From positions 270,001 to 334,000 of the forward strand of contig JAZDUA010000171.1 in NCBI GenBank assembly GCA_038098605.1: a stretch of 64,000 nucleotides of DNA, written 5' to 3'. Of the stretch, positions 1 to 12,224 are shown one piece after another; the first letter of the stretch is position 1; the number at the start of each line of letters is the position of its first letter. The stretch is from Gryllus longicercus (Eukaryota > Arthropoda > Insecta > Orthoptera > Gryllidae). Under the pieces are notes generated by a model. That model worked only from the letters and a program-made list of their open reading frames with translations, did no database searches and was not told the origin of the DNA. The translations under genes and the position numbers were made by a program.

Positions 1-230
1 TACTTTTAACATCGATGTCGCCCCACTACTCGGAGGGCATCCGGGCGGGCCACGCAGACGTGAATCACCTGGAGGGGGCGCCTCGTCTTTTGGTATTCCT
101 CTGCCTTCCGATGGGCCGCCCCGCCCACCCAGCGCACTCTGCAGCGCTACGCAAGAAGCAGGGGCCGACACATCGCGGGCGAGCGTTGTGACTTTAAGGG
201 CTAGTGGCCCCCGTTAGGTTGATCTGTGCA
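1..230. other. GC-rich segment cut by the window start
   Basis: This stretch is clearly richer in G+C and CpG than the AT-rich DNA that follows, with blocks such as GGGCGGGCC and CCGCCCCGCCC. It could be the edge of another GC island like those further along. No open frame or RNA gene is visible. Confidence 0.4.
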
Positions 231-2860
231 CGAGTAGATTAATGCACGGATGTGCCCAGGATGTACTTAGGACCTCCAACAAATAGAGGTCCCCAACGAT
301 TTGAACGAAATATTCCAAGTCTTTGTCACGCTTAAGAACCTTTAAGAAATTAATTAGACCCTAGCTCTGTGCGAATAATCGCTACAGTTGATTCCATTGC
401 AGATCTTTGCATTACTATACGCATCTTCTTAAATAGAAATAAGGAGTATCTGTCGCTTGTGGATTTTGTGCAAGTCCGGCAAACCATCGTCTCGCATTAC
501 CATTTACTGGTATAGATTAAAAAGAGATTAAGAGAGTCGAGAGAAAGGACATATTTAAAGCGAAATTTTGCATTTGCAAAATTGCTGAATATTGCTGAGT
601 TAATTTAACATTTTGTTAATCAATTTCATAAGTATAATGTTTGTGCCCAGACAATTACTGCTGGATTACGTATCAGTGAAAACTTCATTTAATTTCAGTT
701 AATTTTAACTAACTTTACGAGGCGAGGCTCATGCAAAATTCGATATAGAATATTCAGTACCTTGCATCAGATTTCAGTTCTATATTCCAATTGCAATGCA
801 AAGCTGCTTTCAAAACCAACATATTACAACCCTCCGCTAAATGTCATATGATTGTAGTTACGCGAGTGATGAGCAAAAGTTATCTTTCTCTCCTCCCCCG
901 CCCCTGATAGTGCTGTTTTCCTTAGAAGTAGAAGCTTCTTGAAAGAAACTTATTACTGTAAGTCTTTGTAAAACTGTGGAATGATGTAATAGAACTTTTA
1001 CTACGTAATTATTAGCCTATGAATATGAAAATTAAACCTGACGATATACTTTCAAGTCGTCCTGTAATAGACGTAGGCTTCTCATTCCGCTGTTCTTGGG
1101 TTGTGCAAATATTACAGAATGAGTCAGCAACGACTCATTTCGTATTTATTAGAAAGATAAAAACTGTGAAATGCTGCATTAGCGATAGATTAGTCTGAGT
1201 AATATAATGAAGGATTGTAACAAAAGAACAAAGATGTTTATAATACACTGACTCACGTTCATGAATGTTTCCCACTACCTCAGCCCAGTCAGACATTCTA
1301 TTGTCTCTTCAAGTCGCACTACCGACACGGTATTCGTGAGAAAACGGGATGACACCTGTAACATGAAGACCTTGGTAACCGCGATTTCCCACTCGTTCAA
1401 CCAGAGGACAGGACGGCATTCCTAGAAGGCTTTCGTACTGGTGACTGGGTGGTTCAGTGGGTGCGACAGGGAGGTCCTGTGATGTGTCCGACCGCATAAA
1501 ACGGCTTCAGCGGCTCTCGCCGGACCGGCGGCGGATCAGAAGCGGGCAAGTGGTGGGTGGGTGGCGGTGGTGGTGGCTTGATTATTATATTAGGGCCAAG
1601 GCGGTCACATCAATGGGAACCACACAAGAGGTCCGACGGGTGCGATTTAGAGGAACGGTGGAGATGATAGGGGCTTGGAAGAAACGAAACATCGGAAGGA
1701 ACAAAAGAATGTCGATGACTCGATGCTAAGCCGAATGAAAAAGCCCATCAAGTTACTTTATTTCTTAACTGGGAAAAATATTATGCTAAATTTGAAGGAA
1801 CAAGGAAACCGAAAGGAATGACAATTCCGTGCTTTGAAATCACTCCCCTTGTATAAAACAATCATGCAGAATATTTCACCGATATCGTGAGCTCGTAGAG
1901 TAATGAAAACAAAAATTTTAATAAGTTAAAGTACTTTAACTAATATTTTCTTGCACAAATGAGTATATAGACACTCGTATCAAAACCTCAAATCATTTCA
2001 ATAACATCACATAATAATCGCGTCATGTCATGCATCTGCCAGACGCATTCTGTGAAAGCTCTTCCCGCAAAGTCTGTTGTTACATTTCGCCGCCGGATGT
2101 TCCTTTACAAACTGAAGGAAACTGCACATTATTATCAGGCGGCAAGCGATGCAGCTTTTGTACAGCAAATGGTGCTCAAAACACGGGAGTCGCCACATGT
2201 CGTGTGTAAATGTTACACGTGAAAGGACGAAGTAAGTAATCATCCGGTCTTCTTCTGTCGAGCACCTGTCGTTTCTACAACAGGTGCTTTGTTCAACTAC
2301 TTAAAAATGCTTCATAAAAACGCACGCTAGCAAACAATTGAAAACATTAAGACTTTGAAAAGAACAAAATGCACCTATTACGTTTTGTCATGCATATGAT
2401 GCGGTTTTCGAATGCTCTCTGCCGAAGTATAATGCATTTGTGTCTTAAGAAAAGGATTTGAAACGTGTCTGTAATGAAAACACATTCGTGTAAGAAGTGC
2501 AGCGTGATATAGGTTATTTTCAAAACGAATTGGAATATCAATTTCGTACAAAACAATAGAAGTACGTAAGAAAAATGTCTTCGGTAATTTCTTCCTATGG
2601 GAATGTTAATTAACATCCCGTAATTATGCGACTGGGAAGTTCGTGCTCCAGTACTGATCTCGAAAGTGAACATTTTTCTCCGGCTACAAGAAAGCATATT
2701 ATTCTAATTTCTGAACAATAGAGGAACTATTATATGGCAATTCGTTCTCCAAAACTTAGTAAAACTTAAATACTATTCTGAAAGATGTAAATTTTATACG
2801 TCATCATTTGTCAACACTGACAAAAAAGGATTGTGGGCTATGGCGTAGGATGCTTTTAGA
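231..2860. other. AT-rich non-coding stretch
   Basis: Mostly AT-rich unique-looking DNA with frequent stops in all frames. A moderately GC-rich patch at about 1290-1570 carries short open frames on both strands but no motif I recognise. A small perfect hairpin (AGCACCTGT / ACAGGTGCT, 10-nt loop) lies at 2261-2288. No gene is supported. Confidence 0.5.
2261..2288. repeat. short perfect hairpin
   Basis: A 9-bp stem (AGCACCTGT with ACAGGTGCT) encloses a 10-nt loop. No T-run or other signal follows, so a terminator role is not suggested. It may be chance. Confidence 0.4.
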
Positions 2861-2863
2861 ATG

Positions 2864-3147
2864 AAAAAACGTTCCGAACGGACCGAAAACGTTCCGAACG
2901 GACCGAAAACGTTCCGAACAGACCGAAAACGTTCCGAACAGACCGAAAACGTTCCGAACAGACCGAAAACGTTCCGAGCAGACCGAAAACGTTCCGAACA
3001 GACCGAAAACGTTCCGAACGGACCGGAAACGTTCCTAACAGACCGGAAACGTTCCGAACAGACCGAAAACATTCCGAACGGTACGAAAACGTTCCGAACG
3101 AACAGAAAACTTTCCTAGCGAACCGAAAACGTTTCGACGGGCCGAAA
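2864..3147 (+). repeat. 20-bp minisatellite
   Basis: About fourteen tandem copies of a 20-bp unit, GACCGAAAACGTTCCGAACA and close variants. The first units are nearly identical; the last four (from about 3061) drift progressively. Each unit contains the palindrome AACGTT. Open frames on both strands across it are by-products of a repeat with few stops. The array ends about 25 bp before a GC island. Confidence 0.95.
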
Positions 3148-3164
3148 AATATGGGAGAGTGTTG

Positions 3165-3510
3165 GAGCGTATTGGTTCCGTGCGTGTCCGCGAGGTTCGG
3201 CGCCGCGAGCTGGAAGGACAGACCTGGAAGGAGATGAGCGGGCGAAGAAAGGAGAGAACAGGGATGGGGGGAGGAGGGGAGTGGCGTGCGCGCTGCCCAT
3301 TAAGCGTCGCGCCCGCAGCCGTTTCTGGCGCAGCGCACGAGCGCGGTATTTATACGCCGACTGGCGCCCCATTCCGCCCGCGCCCCGCCCCGCCCGCGCC
3401 GCGCCCCGCCCCCACCGCCGAGGGCGGCGCCCTGCTTTCTGCTCACGCCGGCGGCGGCGGCGCCGCCGCCGCCGGTTCCAGCGCGCGAGTGCCACGAGGG
3501 ATGGGATGCC
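3165..3510. other. GC/CpG island with promoter-like content
   Basis: Dense CpG, CCCGCCCC-type GC boxes and a GCCGCCGCC run, sharply bounded by AT-rich DNA downstream. A TATTTATA lies inside it at 3347. No coding exon is recognisable. It may be a promoter or 5' untranslated exon of an unseen gene, or simply a GC island of the kind repeated through this window. Confidence 0.5.
3347..3376 (+). promoter_or_regulatory. candidate TATA box with initiator-like site
   Basis: TATTTATA at 3347-3354 is followed by CCATTCC at 3369-3375, which fits the initiator pattern YYANWYY with A at 3371. The 24-bp distance from TATA start to that A is a little short of the usual spacing. GC boxes flank it. Only transcript 5' ends could confirm it. 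Confidence 0.25.
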
Positions 3511-4200
3511 AGATGCGTCACCAAAATGAGGGTAAATTTAAATTTACATTTCTCGCCGTACTGTTTTTTGTTTGTTGTTTTACAGAGGTTGTTCCTTTTT
3601 TTCTAGTAAAAGGTCATAACCTGAAAAATTGCTGTGATGTTGGGAAGACGGACGTATTTTGATAAGAGCTGCAACTGTCGAATGCCTCTGCTCTAAACGC
3701 TCCCCAACAGCGGAAATTAGCTTCTTTGGATACTCAAAATTCACAGTTATCGATGTTGCTGCGATGTATTCGACTTCAGAGAGCCAACAAATGATTCCTG
3801 AGTACCGTCAAAGATAGATCCGCGAGCACCCCCGAACTCGTACGAAGAGATGAATGGTCAAGTCAGCTAAAGAATGGGAATCAACGAAATACTTGGAGAG
3901 GATTGTAAGTACAGTGAAATAGCTATGTTTAGAATTGCCGAGAACAATCGTCGATAGAAGTCCTATTGATTAAAGCATTTTAAGCCGGCGATGCCAAGTG
4001 AATGTATGAAACTCCCTTCAGATGCATTTGCGCTGGCGTCGGCGAAGTCTTGCATGAAATGTTATAGTGGATCGTGTACAGATAGAAGTGGCCACCCAAA
4101 TCCGAACACATCTAGATTCACATTCCCAGCCGTGCTGTGTACTTTGAAAGGTCTCACATACTTGGCTGTGTCTAATGTTTGCGAATAGCTCGACCACTTA
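3511..4200. other. AT-rich stretch, nothing recognised
   Basis: No repeat array or family member recognised. Short open frames are scattered and unrelated to each other. Confidence 0.4.
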
Positions 4201-4204
4201 GAAA

Positions 4205-4345
4205 AAAAACCTGGACTGCGCATGCGCGAAAAGTGGCGAAGAGGAAGGTTCCCTCTCTTAGAGAATGAACTTCCCCGCCTTCCGGAGCCACCGCCGCCGC
4301 CGCCTCCGCGTGGGCGAGCGGGGGGAAGACAACCTGGCCTTGTCG
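4205..4345. other. small GC island
   Basis: A short CpG-rich patch with a CCGCCGCCGCC run and a glycine-rich frame on the minus strand that is a composition artefact. It opens with the palindromic motif TGCGCATGCGCG at 4217. Confidence 0.4.
4217..4228. promoter_or_regulatory. NRF1/erect-wing-type motif
   Basis: TGCGCATGCGCG matches the palindromic consensus known for NRF1 and its insect relative erect wing, usually found in CpG promoters. It lies at the edge of a small GC island. One 12-bp match is weak evidence for binding. Confidence 0.3.
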
Positions 4346-5585
4346 AACGTCCCAAACCGTAGAGTGTTGAAGCGCGAGAACTAAATTACAAGAGCAAATC
4401 AGTTATCGTTGCTGGCGGTCCTTGAGTTCATCTGAGCTCCCCTTCGGGAGCAGTGGGGGATGGTTGAAGTGGTCGACCCATAGTAAGAAAATCACAATCT
4501 TAATGCTTGGCGTGGAATTGCCGACGACTGACTTGATTACGTGTTTTCATACTGAAGGTAGTATTTCAATATGCACCGAAACGGCGCCATGTTTTCAGCA
4601 GCAGCGTCTGTGGGGCACTGTAGCAGAGGAAGCGATGGTTCCATACCGAAAATGTCACAGTGGACGGAATGACAGACACACACAGTGCACTCGAAGTAGG
4701 TAGACGAGTCTGGAAGGAAGATGTAGAAGTGCAACAGAATATTTACTTATGACGATGGAACGTATTGATTTTCGATGATTCCGATGTGAGCATTCGCTTA
4801 CGCAATGAATGTTAACTGAAGCAGAAAAGGAAATAACAAATCAGGGCCAAAATCTTACTTCTAATTGTGATTTTTTGTTTAAACTAGACTGTGAGGTATT
4901 CCATACTTTATATTGGAGGAAACTTAAATGATTTCCAAATGTTCTATCGCTTGGACCTTCATATACATTATATTTAAAATATTTTTTGAGGGTATGTGTG
5001 GTTCCAAATTAACTTTTGTTTATATTCTATAAAATCGGTAAGTGTAGAAAACCTGAATAGTACGTTACTGTTTTTGGAATATATAACTCACCGGGTTGAC
5101 ACACTACAAACTTATCTTGACCAGGTGCAGACAACAGCAACTTACCTGCAAAAGAACAAATATATAAGTTAGTGCACATAAACGGTAAACGATCGTTCAA
5201 GTAAAGTATCACATAGTAAAAGTAGCAACATTAAAATCGATTAATTTTTCAGCATCAACTTTACTATTTTTATTTGCTTCGATTAAGAGCACGCACCTCG
5301 AACACATATTTCCAAGACGCAATGAAATGGGCAAGTCAGAAACCGTCAAGCGAGAGAGCAAAAACTCCCTCTTGAAACGGAAAGCGTCTCCCACTGACTG
5401 TGTCCAAGGGTTCAATTAAGAGTTCATAATTCGATCGCCATCAGTGGAACGAGTAAGGTGAAAACGCGCGGCCGGGGCCACCGGGTTCGAGAACCGGCTG
5501 TGGCGGCGACGTTTGCATCCGTAACAGTGTTTGCGATAGCCATTGCGGCAACGGCAACAGTGGCAGCATACGATGTGGACGGGAA
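4346..5585. other. AT-rich stretch with no recognised feature
   Basis: No intact gene or repeat family recognised. A GC-richer segment with a CCGGGTTCGAGAACCGG palindrome occurs near 5480, just before the GT-rich array begins. Confidence 0.4.
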
Positions 5586-6580
5586 GTGTTGTGTTGTGCT
5601 GCTCAGGTAGTATTGTATTGGGTTGGTCGGGAAGTATTTTATTGTGTTAGTGGTGTTGTATTGTGTTGGTCGGGCGATATTGTATTGTGTTGGTTGGGCA
5701 GTATTGTATTGAGTTGTACAGGTCGGGCGGTATTGTATTGTGTTGGTTGTGTTGTGTTGGTTGTGCGGTATTGTGTTGTATTGTGTTGGGCGGTATTGTG
5801 TTGTATTGTGTTGGTTGGGCGGTATTGTGTTGTGTTGTGTTGGTTGGGCGGTATTGTGTTGTGTTGTGTTGGTTGGGAGGTGTTGTGTTGGTTGGGCGGT
5901 ATTGTGTTGTTGTGTTGGTTGGGCGGTATTGTGTTGTGTTGTGTTGGTTGGGCGGTATTGTGTTGTGTTGTGTTGGTTGGGCGGTACTGAGTTGTGTTGT
6001 GTTGGTTGGGCGGTATTGTGTTGTGTTGTGTTGGTTGGGCGGTATTGTGTTGTGTTGAGTTGTGTTGTGTTGGTTGGGCGGTATTGTGTTGTGTTGAGTT
6101 GTGTTGTGTTGGTTGGGCGGTATTGTGTTGTGTTGACTTGTATTGTGTTGGTTGGGCGGTATTGTGTTGTGTTGAGTTGTGTTGTGTTGGTTGGGCGGTA
6201 TTGTGTTGTGTTGACTTGTATTGTGTTGGTTGGGCGGTATTGTGTTGTGTTGAGTTGTGTTGTGTTGGTTGGGCGGTATTGTGTTGTGTTGACTTGTATT
6301 GTGTTGGTTGGGCGGTATTGTGTTGTGTTGAGTTGTGTTGTGTTGGTTGGGCGGTATTGTGTTGTGTTGTGTTGGTCGGGCGTTAATGTGTTGTGTTGTG
6401 TTGGTCGGGCGTTAATGTGTTGTGTTGTGTTGTGTTGGTCGGGCGTTAATGTGTTCTATTGTGTTGTGTAGGTCGAGCGGTGTTCTATTGTGTTGTGTAG
6501 GTCGAGCGGTGTTCTATTGTGTTGTGTAGGTCGAGCGGTGTTCTATTGTGTTGCGTAGTATTGGTCGAGCGGTATTGTGT
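5586..6580 (+). repeat. GT-rich minisatellite with higher-order structure
   Basis: About 1 kb of tandem repeats built on GGTTGGGCGGTATTGTGTTG. The left part uses a 29-bp unit. From about 6033 to 6345 the unit is 39 bp, and two variants (containing GAGTTGTGTTG or GACTTGTATTG) alternate, giving a 78-bp higher-order repeat. Right of 6365 the unit changes again (GGTCGGGCG, then 29-bp GGTCGAGCGG units). The plus strand has almost no A or C, so several frames stay open, the longest at 5740-6471; their Cys/Val/Leu-rich products are not credible proteins. Confidence 0.95.
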
Positions 6581-6689
6581 CGGAAGGAGGAGTTGGTCGA
6601 AAGTGGGTGGAAGTAATCGAAGGTAGACAGAAGGTAATTCACACCGAAGAACGGCAAGTCGTCCACACATGCAAACGGCGGTGGACGGA

Positions 6690-7075
6690 GACGACCCAAG
6701 TGGACGAAGTCACCATTTTGACGACGCGCGGGGGCGGTTGCGGGTTGGTACGGCGAATGCGACGCTTAGAGAAGCCGGCGAGGTTGCGGCTGTGGCTGAG
6801 GCAGCGGTGGCGCGCCATCCGCCCAGCGCAGCGCCGCGGGACCTCCACATCCGCTGCCGCCGCCTCCACCGGACGCCACGCGGCTCCTGAGCCCCCCCCC
6901 CCCCCCCCCTTCACCCCTCTCCCCCCGGGCGCGAAGTCGCGGTGCGCCTCATCCGGCGCGCAGGTGGTCGAAGCGAAGCGCCCACGATCACCGGGCGATG
7001 AATGACCAGGTCGCGACCACACTCGGCGAGGTTCTCGGCCACTCGGTGGTGCGGCGCCGCTGGGGTGGGGAAACA
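6690..7075. other. GC/CpG island with C18 run
   Basis: CpG-rich segment with an 18-base C run at 6892-6909 and GCCGCCGCC blocks. It lies between the GT-rich array and the 173-bp tandem duplication. Overlapping open frames on both strands reflect base composition. Confidence 0.5.
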
Positions 7076-7195
7076 CACGGTTCGACCACACACAGACAAC
7101 GGGAACTCCAGTAAAAACAAGATCGTAACGATCGCTGCCAATTCAGTGACAAGAGCGTCTCCCGCGAGGCGAAACGATCACGTAAAAGAAATCAT

Positions 7196-7541
7196 GTGCA
7201 CCATGGACAGAGGAGGAAAGATCAAGTCAAAGTTTTAGTAGTTATGGTGTTAACTTGTCATATTAAGTACGTATATAACACTGTCTATGACTAATTTCCT
7301 TATACATTTTGTAAAAAGAATCTCATAAGAAAATAATATTTGCTACTTGGAGTAACTACATATTAAATGTACACCATGAACATAGTAGGAAAGATCAAGT
7401 GAAAGATTTAATCGTTATGGTGCTAAGTTATTCTATTTAGTACGCATATAACACTGGATATGACTGATTTCGTTCTATATTCTGAAAAAAGAATCCCAAG
7501 ACAAAGTAATGTTCGCTACTTGAAATAACTACGTATTAAAA
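7196..7541 (+). repeat. diverged 173-bp tandem duplication
   Basis: Two successive units, each starting with CACCATG(G/A)ACA and ending near ACGTATTAAA, align over their full length with a spacing of 173 bp (7198 vs 7371). The units have diverged by substitutions, so the duplication is not recent. Confidence 0.8.
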
Positions 7542-7544
7542 ATA

Positions 7545-9440
7545 TAGTGTGTGATTTATAACGCAGAAGACCATTTAGGTGAAACCCTGCAATACTTTGG
7601 AAGTATGTGAATGCCGCTCAACTACTATAAAAATTTATATAATTGCAACATTACACAGTCTGAACATTCTGGCACAATATGGCACAATATGAACAACAAT
7701 AGAACTTTCACATTTGCTCGAAAACAATAGATTATTGAAGTGCAGAGAAAGGAAATTACGTCAAAGAGACCATACAATTTTCGTGAAAGTAACGGTTTCG
7801 AAAACAGGAAATCGTTCAACACTTAATGAAAAATTAATTCATTTTCACACACATAGGTATCCCAACATCTCCCAAACAATATGAATGGAGATGGCGTAAT
7901 TGAGTTAGTAACTCCCCTTTATCCATTTTTCAAGCGAAAAAAGTAATCTGATGTAGCCGAACGGCTACAAAAAGTGAATGTGAACCGTAGTTTCTCTTTA
8001 ATATCATAGCGCCACTCTCTTAAAAGTCCTGATGGTAGATGCCATGTACCAAGCTCGAGGTGTTCATCTATCATCGAGACAGAAAAACCTAGAAGAAGAA
8101 TGGATTACCGCTTCTGAATGCCTCCCAGAAACATTATCCCGTTTCCCTATGCTTTCTGCTGCCTCCTGCGAGGAAGTTTCAATCAAATGACTCTCTCTGG
8201 CCCTAACGAGCATTTACCTCGTTCCCTCTACCTTCATTCACTTAGTCCTCAGCTGTAAAATGATTTAGAGACTTAGTCTCTTCGCGCGTGAGGACCATTA
8301 TGGCCCTAATTCATTACTCAATTGGCGTGTTTCGTATTTGAAGCGATGCATTTTATAGCATAAAGATAATTCGTGGCTGGAATAGATGAAATGTTCAATT
8401 CTGACCTAAAATGTAATTCCACTGCTGGGCACCCTTTAAAGGAGATATGTCTGAATTGAAATTGATGATCCCTAAATTTTCCTTGTTATTCGTCTTTAAA
8501 ATAAAAGAAGATATTGTTCAAAAGTACAATTTCTTAATATAAACAGATATATGTGTATATTTTGAGATGCAAAAATGTCTAGTTGTATTTGTTGAATAAC
8601 AATTGGTAAATTGACAGTAAAATTAAGTACCGCTTACAAACGGACTACCCAAGAGTGACATCTGAAATTTAACTTTTGTTATGTTCAATTTGAAAGTACG
8701 TTTAGAAAAATTTTATTTAATTAAATAATACCTTATTACGTAAATGATTGAAACGCGTCCCAATGGTGGAGCATCTGCCAAAATATAATATTTTACTCGT
8801 CGAAAGGATGTCCACGAAAAAAATTGGCAAATCATAAAGTTTAAATGAGCGTTAAAGCTCCTGGAATTGAAGAAAGTGTTAGCCGGCATGATACATGTCC
8901 ATACTCAGACAATAGTCTCCAATCAGAGGTTACCTTAAGAATAATTCCCAACTAAAACATACTGTTACTGCACTACGCTACTTTACAGGTCCATGTGCTA
9001 ATAGCCGACGGTATTTTACACCTGCAAAAACATTTCTTGTTCCTCTAAAATTTCCCTCCATCTGCTGAAACTCTCCACTTCCTGAACGTCAAAACTTGCG
9101 CTTTCGAGTTTGGAATTCTTAACTTAGTTTTGGCGAGGATATAAAATACATGCCAACTTATTTCCGAGTCAATGGAGCTACGTTTCCGGCACGGAACGTT
9201 CAAAAAGAGATGGATAAAGAAAAGCTGAGCGAAAAAGCTAATTATTAGGAACAAAAAATAAGAATCGGAGAAAGCAAGTAATTATGATCATTCTTTTATG
9301 TCTTCCAAAACATTTTGTTATTCCTTATTCACTTGAAATTATATTTCGTGCTAACACACTAGAAAGAAATGCAACTGGAAAAATATAACACCAAGGCAAC
9401 AGCCAATCACACCCTCAGATCTGGTCACAAAACATCGTGA
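7545..9440. other. AT-rich stretch, nothing recognised
   Basis: No array, mobile element or coding region that I can support. Confidence 0.4.
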
Positions 9441-9668
9441 ACTACTCATGACATAATATAGATTAAAACAAGCACAAAACCACACAAATACACAAAAATA
9501 CATCCAAACACAAACCACAAGACACGAACAAAATAAAATATACAAAAATCACGCAACACATACGCAAAACAAACACCGTTAAAAACGAATATAGAAGACG
9601 GAACTCACAATGATAAAAAAAACACAGAAGAATGCACTCACAAAAGTATTCAAACACGCACACACAGA
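9440..9668 (+). repeat. A/C-rich low-complexity tract
   Basis: A degenerate CACAAA/ATACACAAA-type tract with very little G or T on the plus strand. It directly precedes the C-rich island at 9.73 kb. Confidence 0.6.
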
Positions 9669-9729
9669 ACAAAATTTACGACTCCGTCGACCGGAAGTAT
9701 GAGCTAAAATATAGGTTACGGGTACCAGT

Positions 9730-10318
9730 CACGCCCACCTTCCCCGCTCCACCCCAGCGATCCCGCCCTGCCCCTCCCCGCCACACCCAAGCGGCCGGGC
9801 CCGCCCCGCCCCGCCCCGTCCTAGCGATCCAGCCTTTCCCCGCCCCGCCCCAGCTTCCCCGTCCTTTCCCGCCCCGCCCTGCTTCGCCCCACCTCGGCCC
9901 CCAACCGGTCCTCGTTCAGACCCGCCCTCCTCGCCCTACCCTGCCCTGCCCTGCCCCGCCCCGCCCAGCCCAGCCCCATTCCAGCGGCCTCACCCTGGCC
10001 CTCCTCGCCCCAGCGGCTCTGCCCAGCCCCACTTACCCCGCCCCGCCTCGCTCCAGCGGCCACGACACTCCCCGCCCCGCCCCGATCTTCCCCTCCCCGC
10101 CCCAGCGGCCCCGCCCAGCCCCGATCCACCCCGCCCCGCCTCGCTCCAGCGGCCACGCCCCACCCCGCCCGTCTTGCCTCGGAATCGACCCCTCCGCGGC
10201 GCCGTCGCGGAGGGCGCACGCATGGCGGGACTGCGCGCGCGGGCGCGCCGGAACGAACACGCGTGCTCGCCTCGCACGCGCACCGCCCGCGTGCGTGCCG
10301 CGCCGCGCCCAAGGATTT
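9730..10318. other. C-rich GC island
   Basis: The left two thirds are irregular CCCGCCCC/CCAGCCCC blocks with strong strand asymmetry; the right third (10180-10318) is balanced, CpG-dense sequence with alternating GCGCGCG. The open frame at 9632-10324 is proline/arginine-rich and follows composition only. Confidence 0.55.
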
Positions 10319-10319
10319 G

Positions 10320-11795
10320 CGTGATGCAATTTCAAAAACTTATTTTTAAGCGCCGGACCGTTTCGGTGTTACTGTGTCATTTTCTTTGCTTCAGTTCGTG
10401 CTGCACTTTGTTTTTCAGGAGATGCTCGGGAGGGAAGTTTGCTTCGTGTGTGATGTCGACATGAGTTTGCGTTGTTTGCTCCAACAATTGCTTGTTACGT
10501 ATTTTAGAAGTTTTACTGTTAAACTGTTAGAAGTTGTATTCAACGATGAAAGAAAAACTAAAATACGAGTGTAAAATTGAGAAATCTGACGCATATTTGT
10601 TACTCGAATTGCAACCTTTGTGTAAGACCTCAACATAGAAATGAATAAAGTAACTAAATAATTTAAAATTAACGTATCATATTCTTCAGTATGTAGAAAT
10701 TAAAAAATAGTCGTTAACATGCTAAAGTAATTCAATCAAATAAAGTGTAAGTAGGCATAATCAACAATGGGTCCATTATCTCAAGAATTCGATGATGTAC
10801 TTAAACCTTTTCTTACTTCGCTAAAATTCCGAAATTGTAAGTACATGTAACTTCTAAACAATCCTCAATAATTTCATGAAATAATACGACCGTGGAATCA
10901 TCACTGAAACATTCAACTCCATAGATCAGTTTGATGAATGTAAATTCATGTGTAAAACTATACTAGGTTAGATTATGATTTTTTGAAGGGACAATAAACA
11001 TTTCATGTATATGCATCTGGGATCTCATATTACGCATTGTGCACATATGTTCTTATCTTCCTACTTCACGCTCTAAAACTGAGTAACTGATCCTCTGTTG
11101 TGGAACCTTCAAACTATGCAGTATATGACATTGAGAAGCACTACATTCTATGATATCCAAAGAACTGGTTGGAAAACAAGTGTGAAGTCTCAATGAAACG
11201 AGTTTAAAGAGGATAGATCATATTGGAAAACATTAAATTATCACTTTTCTTAAAATCGAAAACACGCTTTGAAGGTTAGCGTAATATCTAACAGAAGACT
11301 TATTAACATTTTACTGATGACTGTGTAAAACTTCATTGAAAAGAAAGTACGACTCTCTATGTGTGAAAAGGCCAACACAACAGAGAACAGATTCATATCA
11401 CATTCACATTCACAGATTTATATCATTGAAAGTACCAAAAATAAATTTTCATACGTCAATCTAAACTTCAAATTATTCCAAACAACATTACTAGGAATAG
11501 TAACAGAACAATGATGTTCAAGTTGTAGTGAATCCTGTCCTTTTTATGCAATTATAAATACCCGAATAAGAGAAGACTTGCTTAAGAGAAATTTGCTGGC
11601 AACTTACTCTTCTTGGCGTCAACATTTGACGAAAGGTTTGATTAAAGGATATCTGGACCCAATAGATAATAGACAACTACTATAAGGCATCCAAAGACAT
11701 TTGAACGTTATTGATCAATACGAATTAAAGAGTTACGCATGCTACTTCCACATCACACTCGAGACAGAAACACAATCGACCCACAATCCTTAGTT
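10320..11795. other. AT-rich stretch, nothing recognised
   Basis: About 1.5 kb with no supported gene, array or element. Confidence 0.4.
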
Positions 11796-11799
11796 TCTC

Positions 11800-12214
11800 G
11801 TGCACAGATCGCCATTGCAGCCGAGCCAACTACATCGTCTGGGTCGGCGGATCTTAACTCTCGACTCGGCCGCCGCACCGTCAGGGCAGTGTAGTGACTT
11901 GGTTGGCGTAAGGCGACACCGCCCATCTCATTTCCGTGCCGGTCCGGCCTCGACCTCCCTGAGGAAGGTCTGGCATCCGGCGTGCAGCGCGGCAGCCAAA
12001 GGGAGGACGCGAGGGCGGACGCGAGAGCGGGCGAGAGCCTTGAGATCGATTACTCGACGGGCAACCGACACCACCGCCGTGCCGCCGGCGTTGTCGCCAG
12101 CGGCCGAGCGCGACGTCCCGCTCCTGCCTTTCTCCCTCCCCCCCCCCGCTCAAGGACGCTCTCCGCCGCTGGCTACTGGGGGTTCGAATCGTGGTCTTCG
12201 TCATGAAACGTTCG
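11800..12214. other. GC/CpG island
   Basis: CpG-rich segment with open frames on both strands. It is interrupted on its right by the insertion at 12225-12774, so the original right flank is the sequence now starting at 12785. Confidence 0.5.
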
Positions 12215-12224
12215 TGGTCGCAGG

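Noticed and set aside
5740..6471. 243-codon open frame
   Set aside because: Lies wholly in the GT-rich tandem array; other frames are equally open and the product is a Cys/Val/Leu repeat.
9632..10324. 230-codon proline-rich frame
   Set aside because: C-rich composition; no domain and competing frames on both strands.
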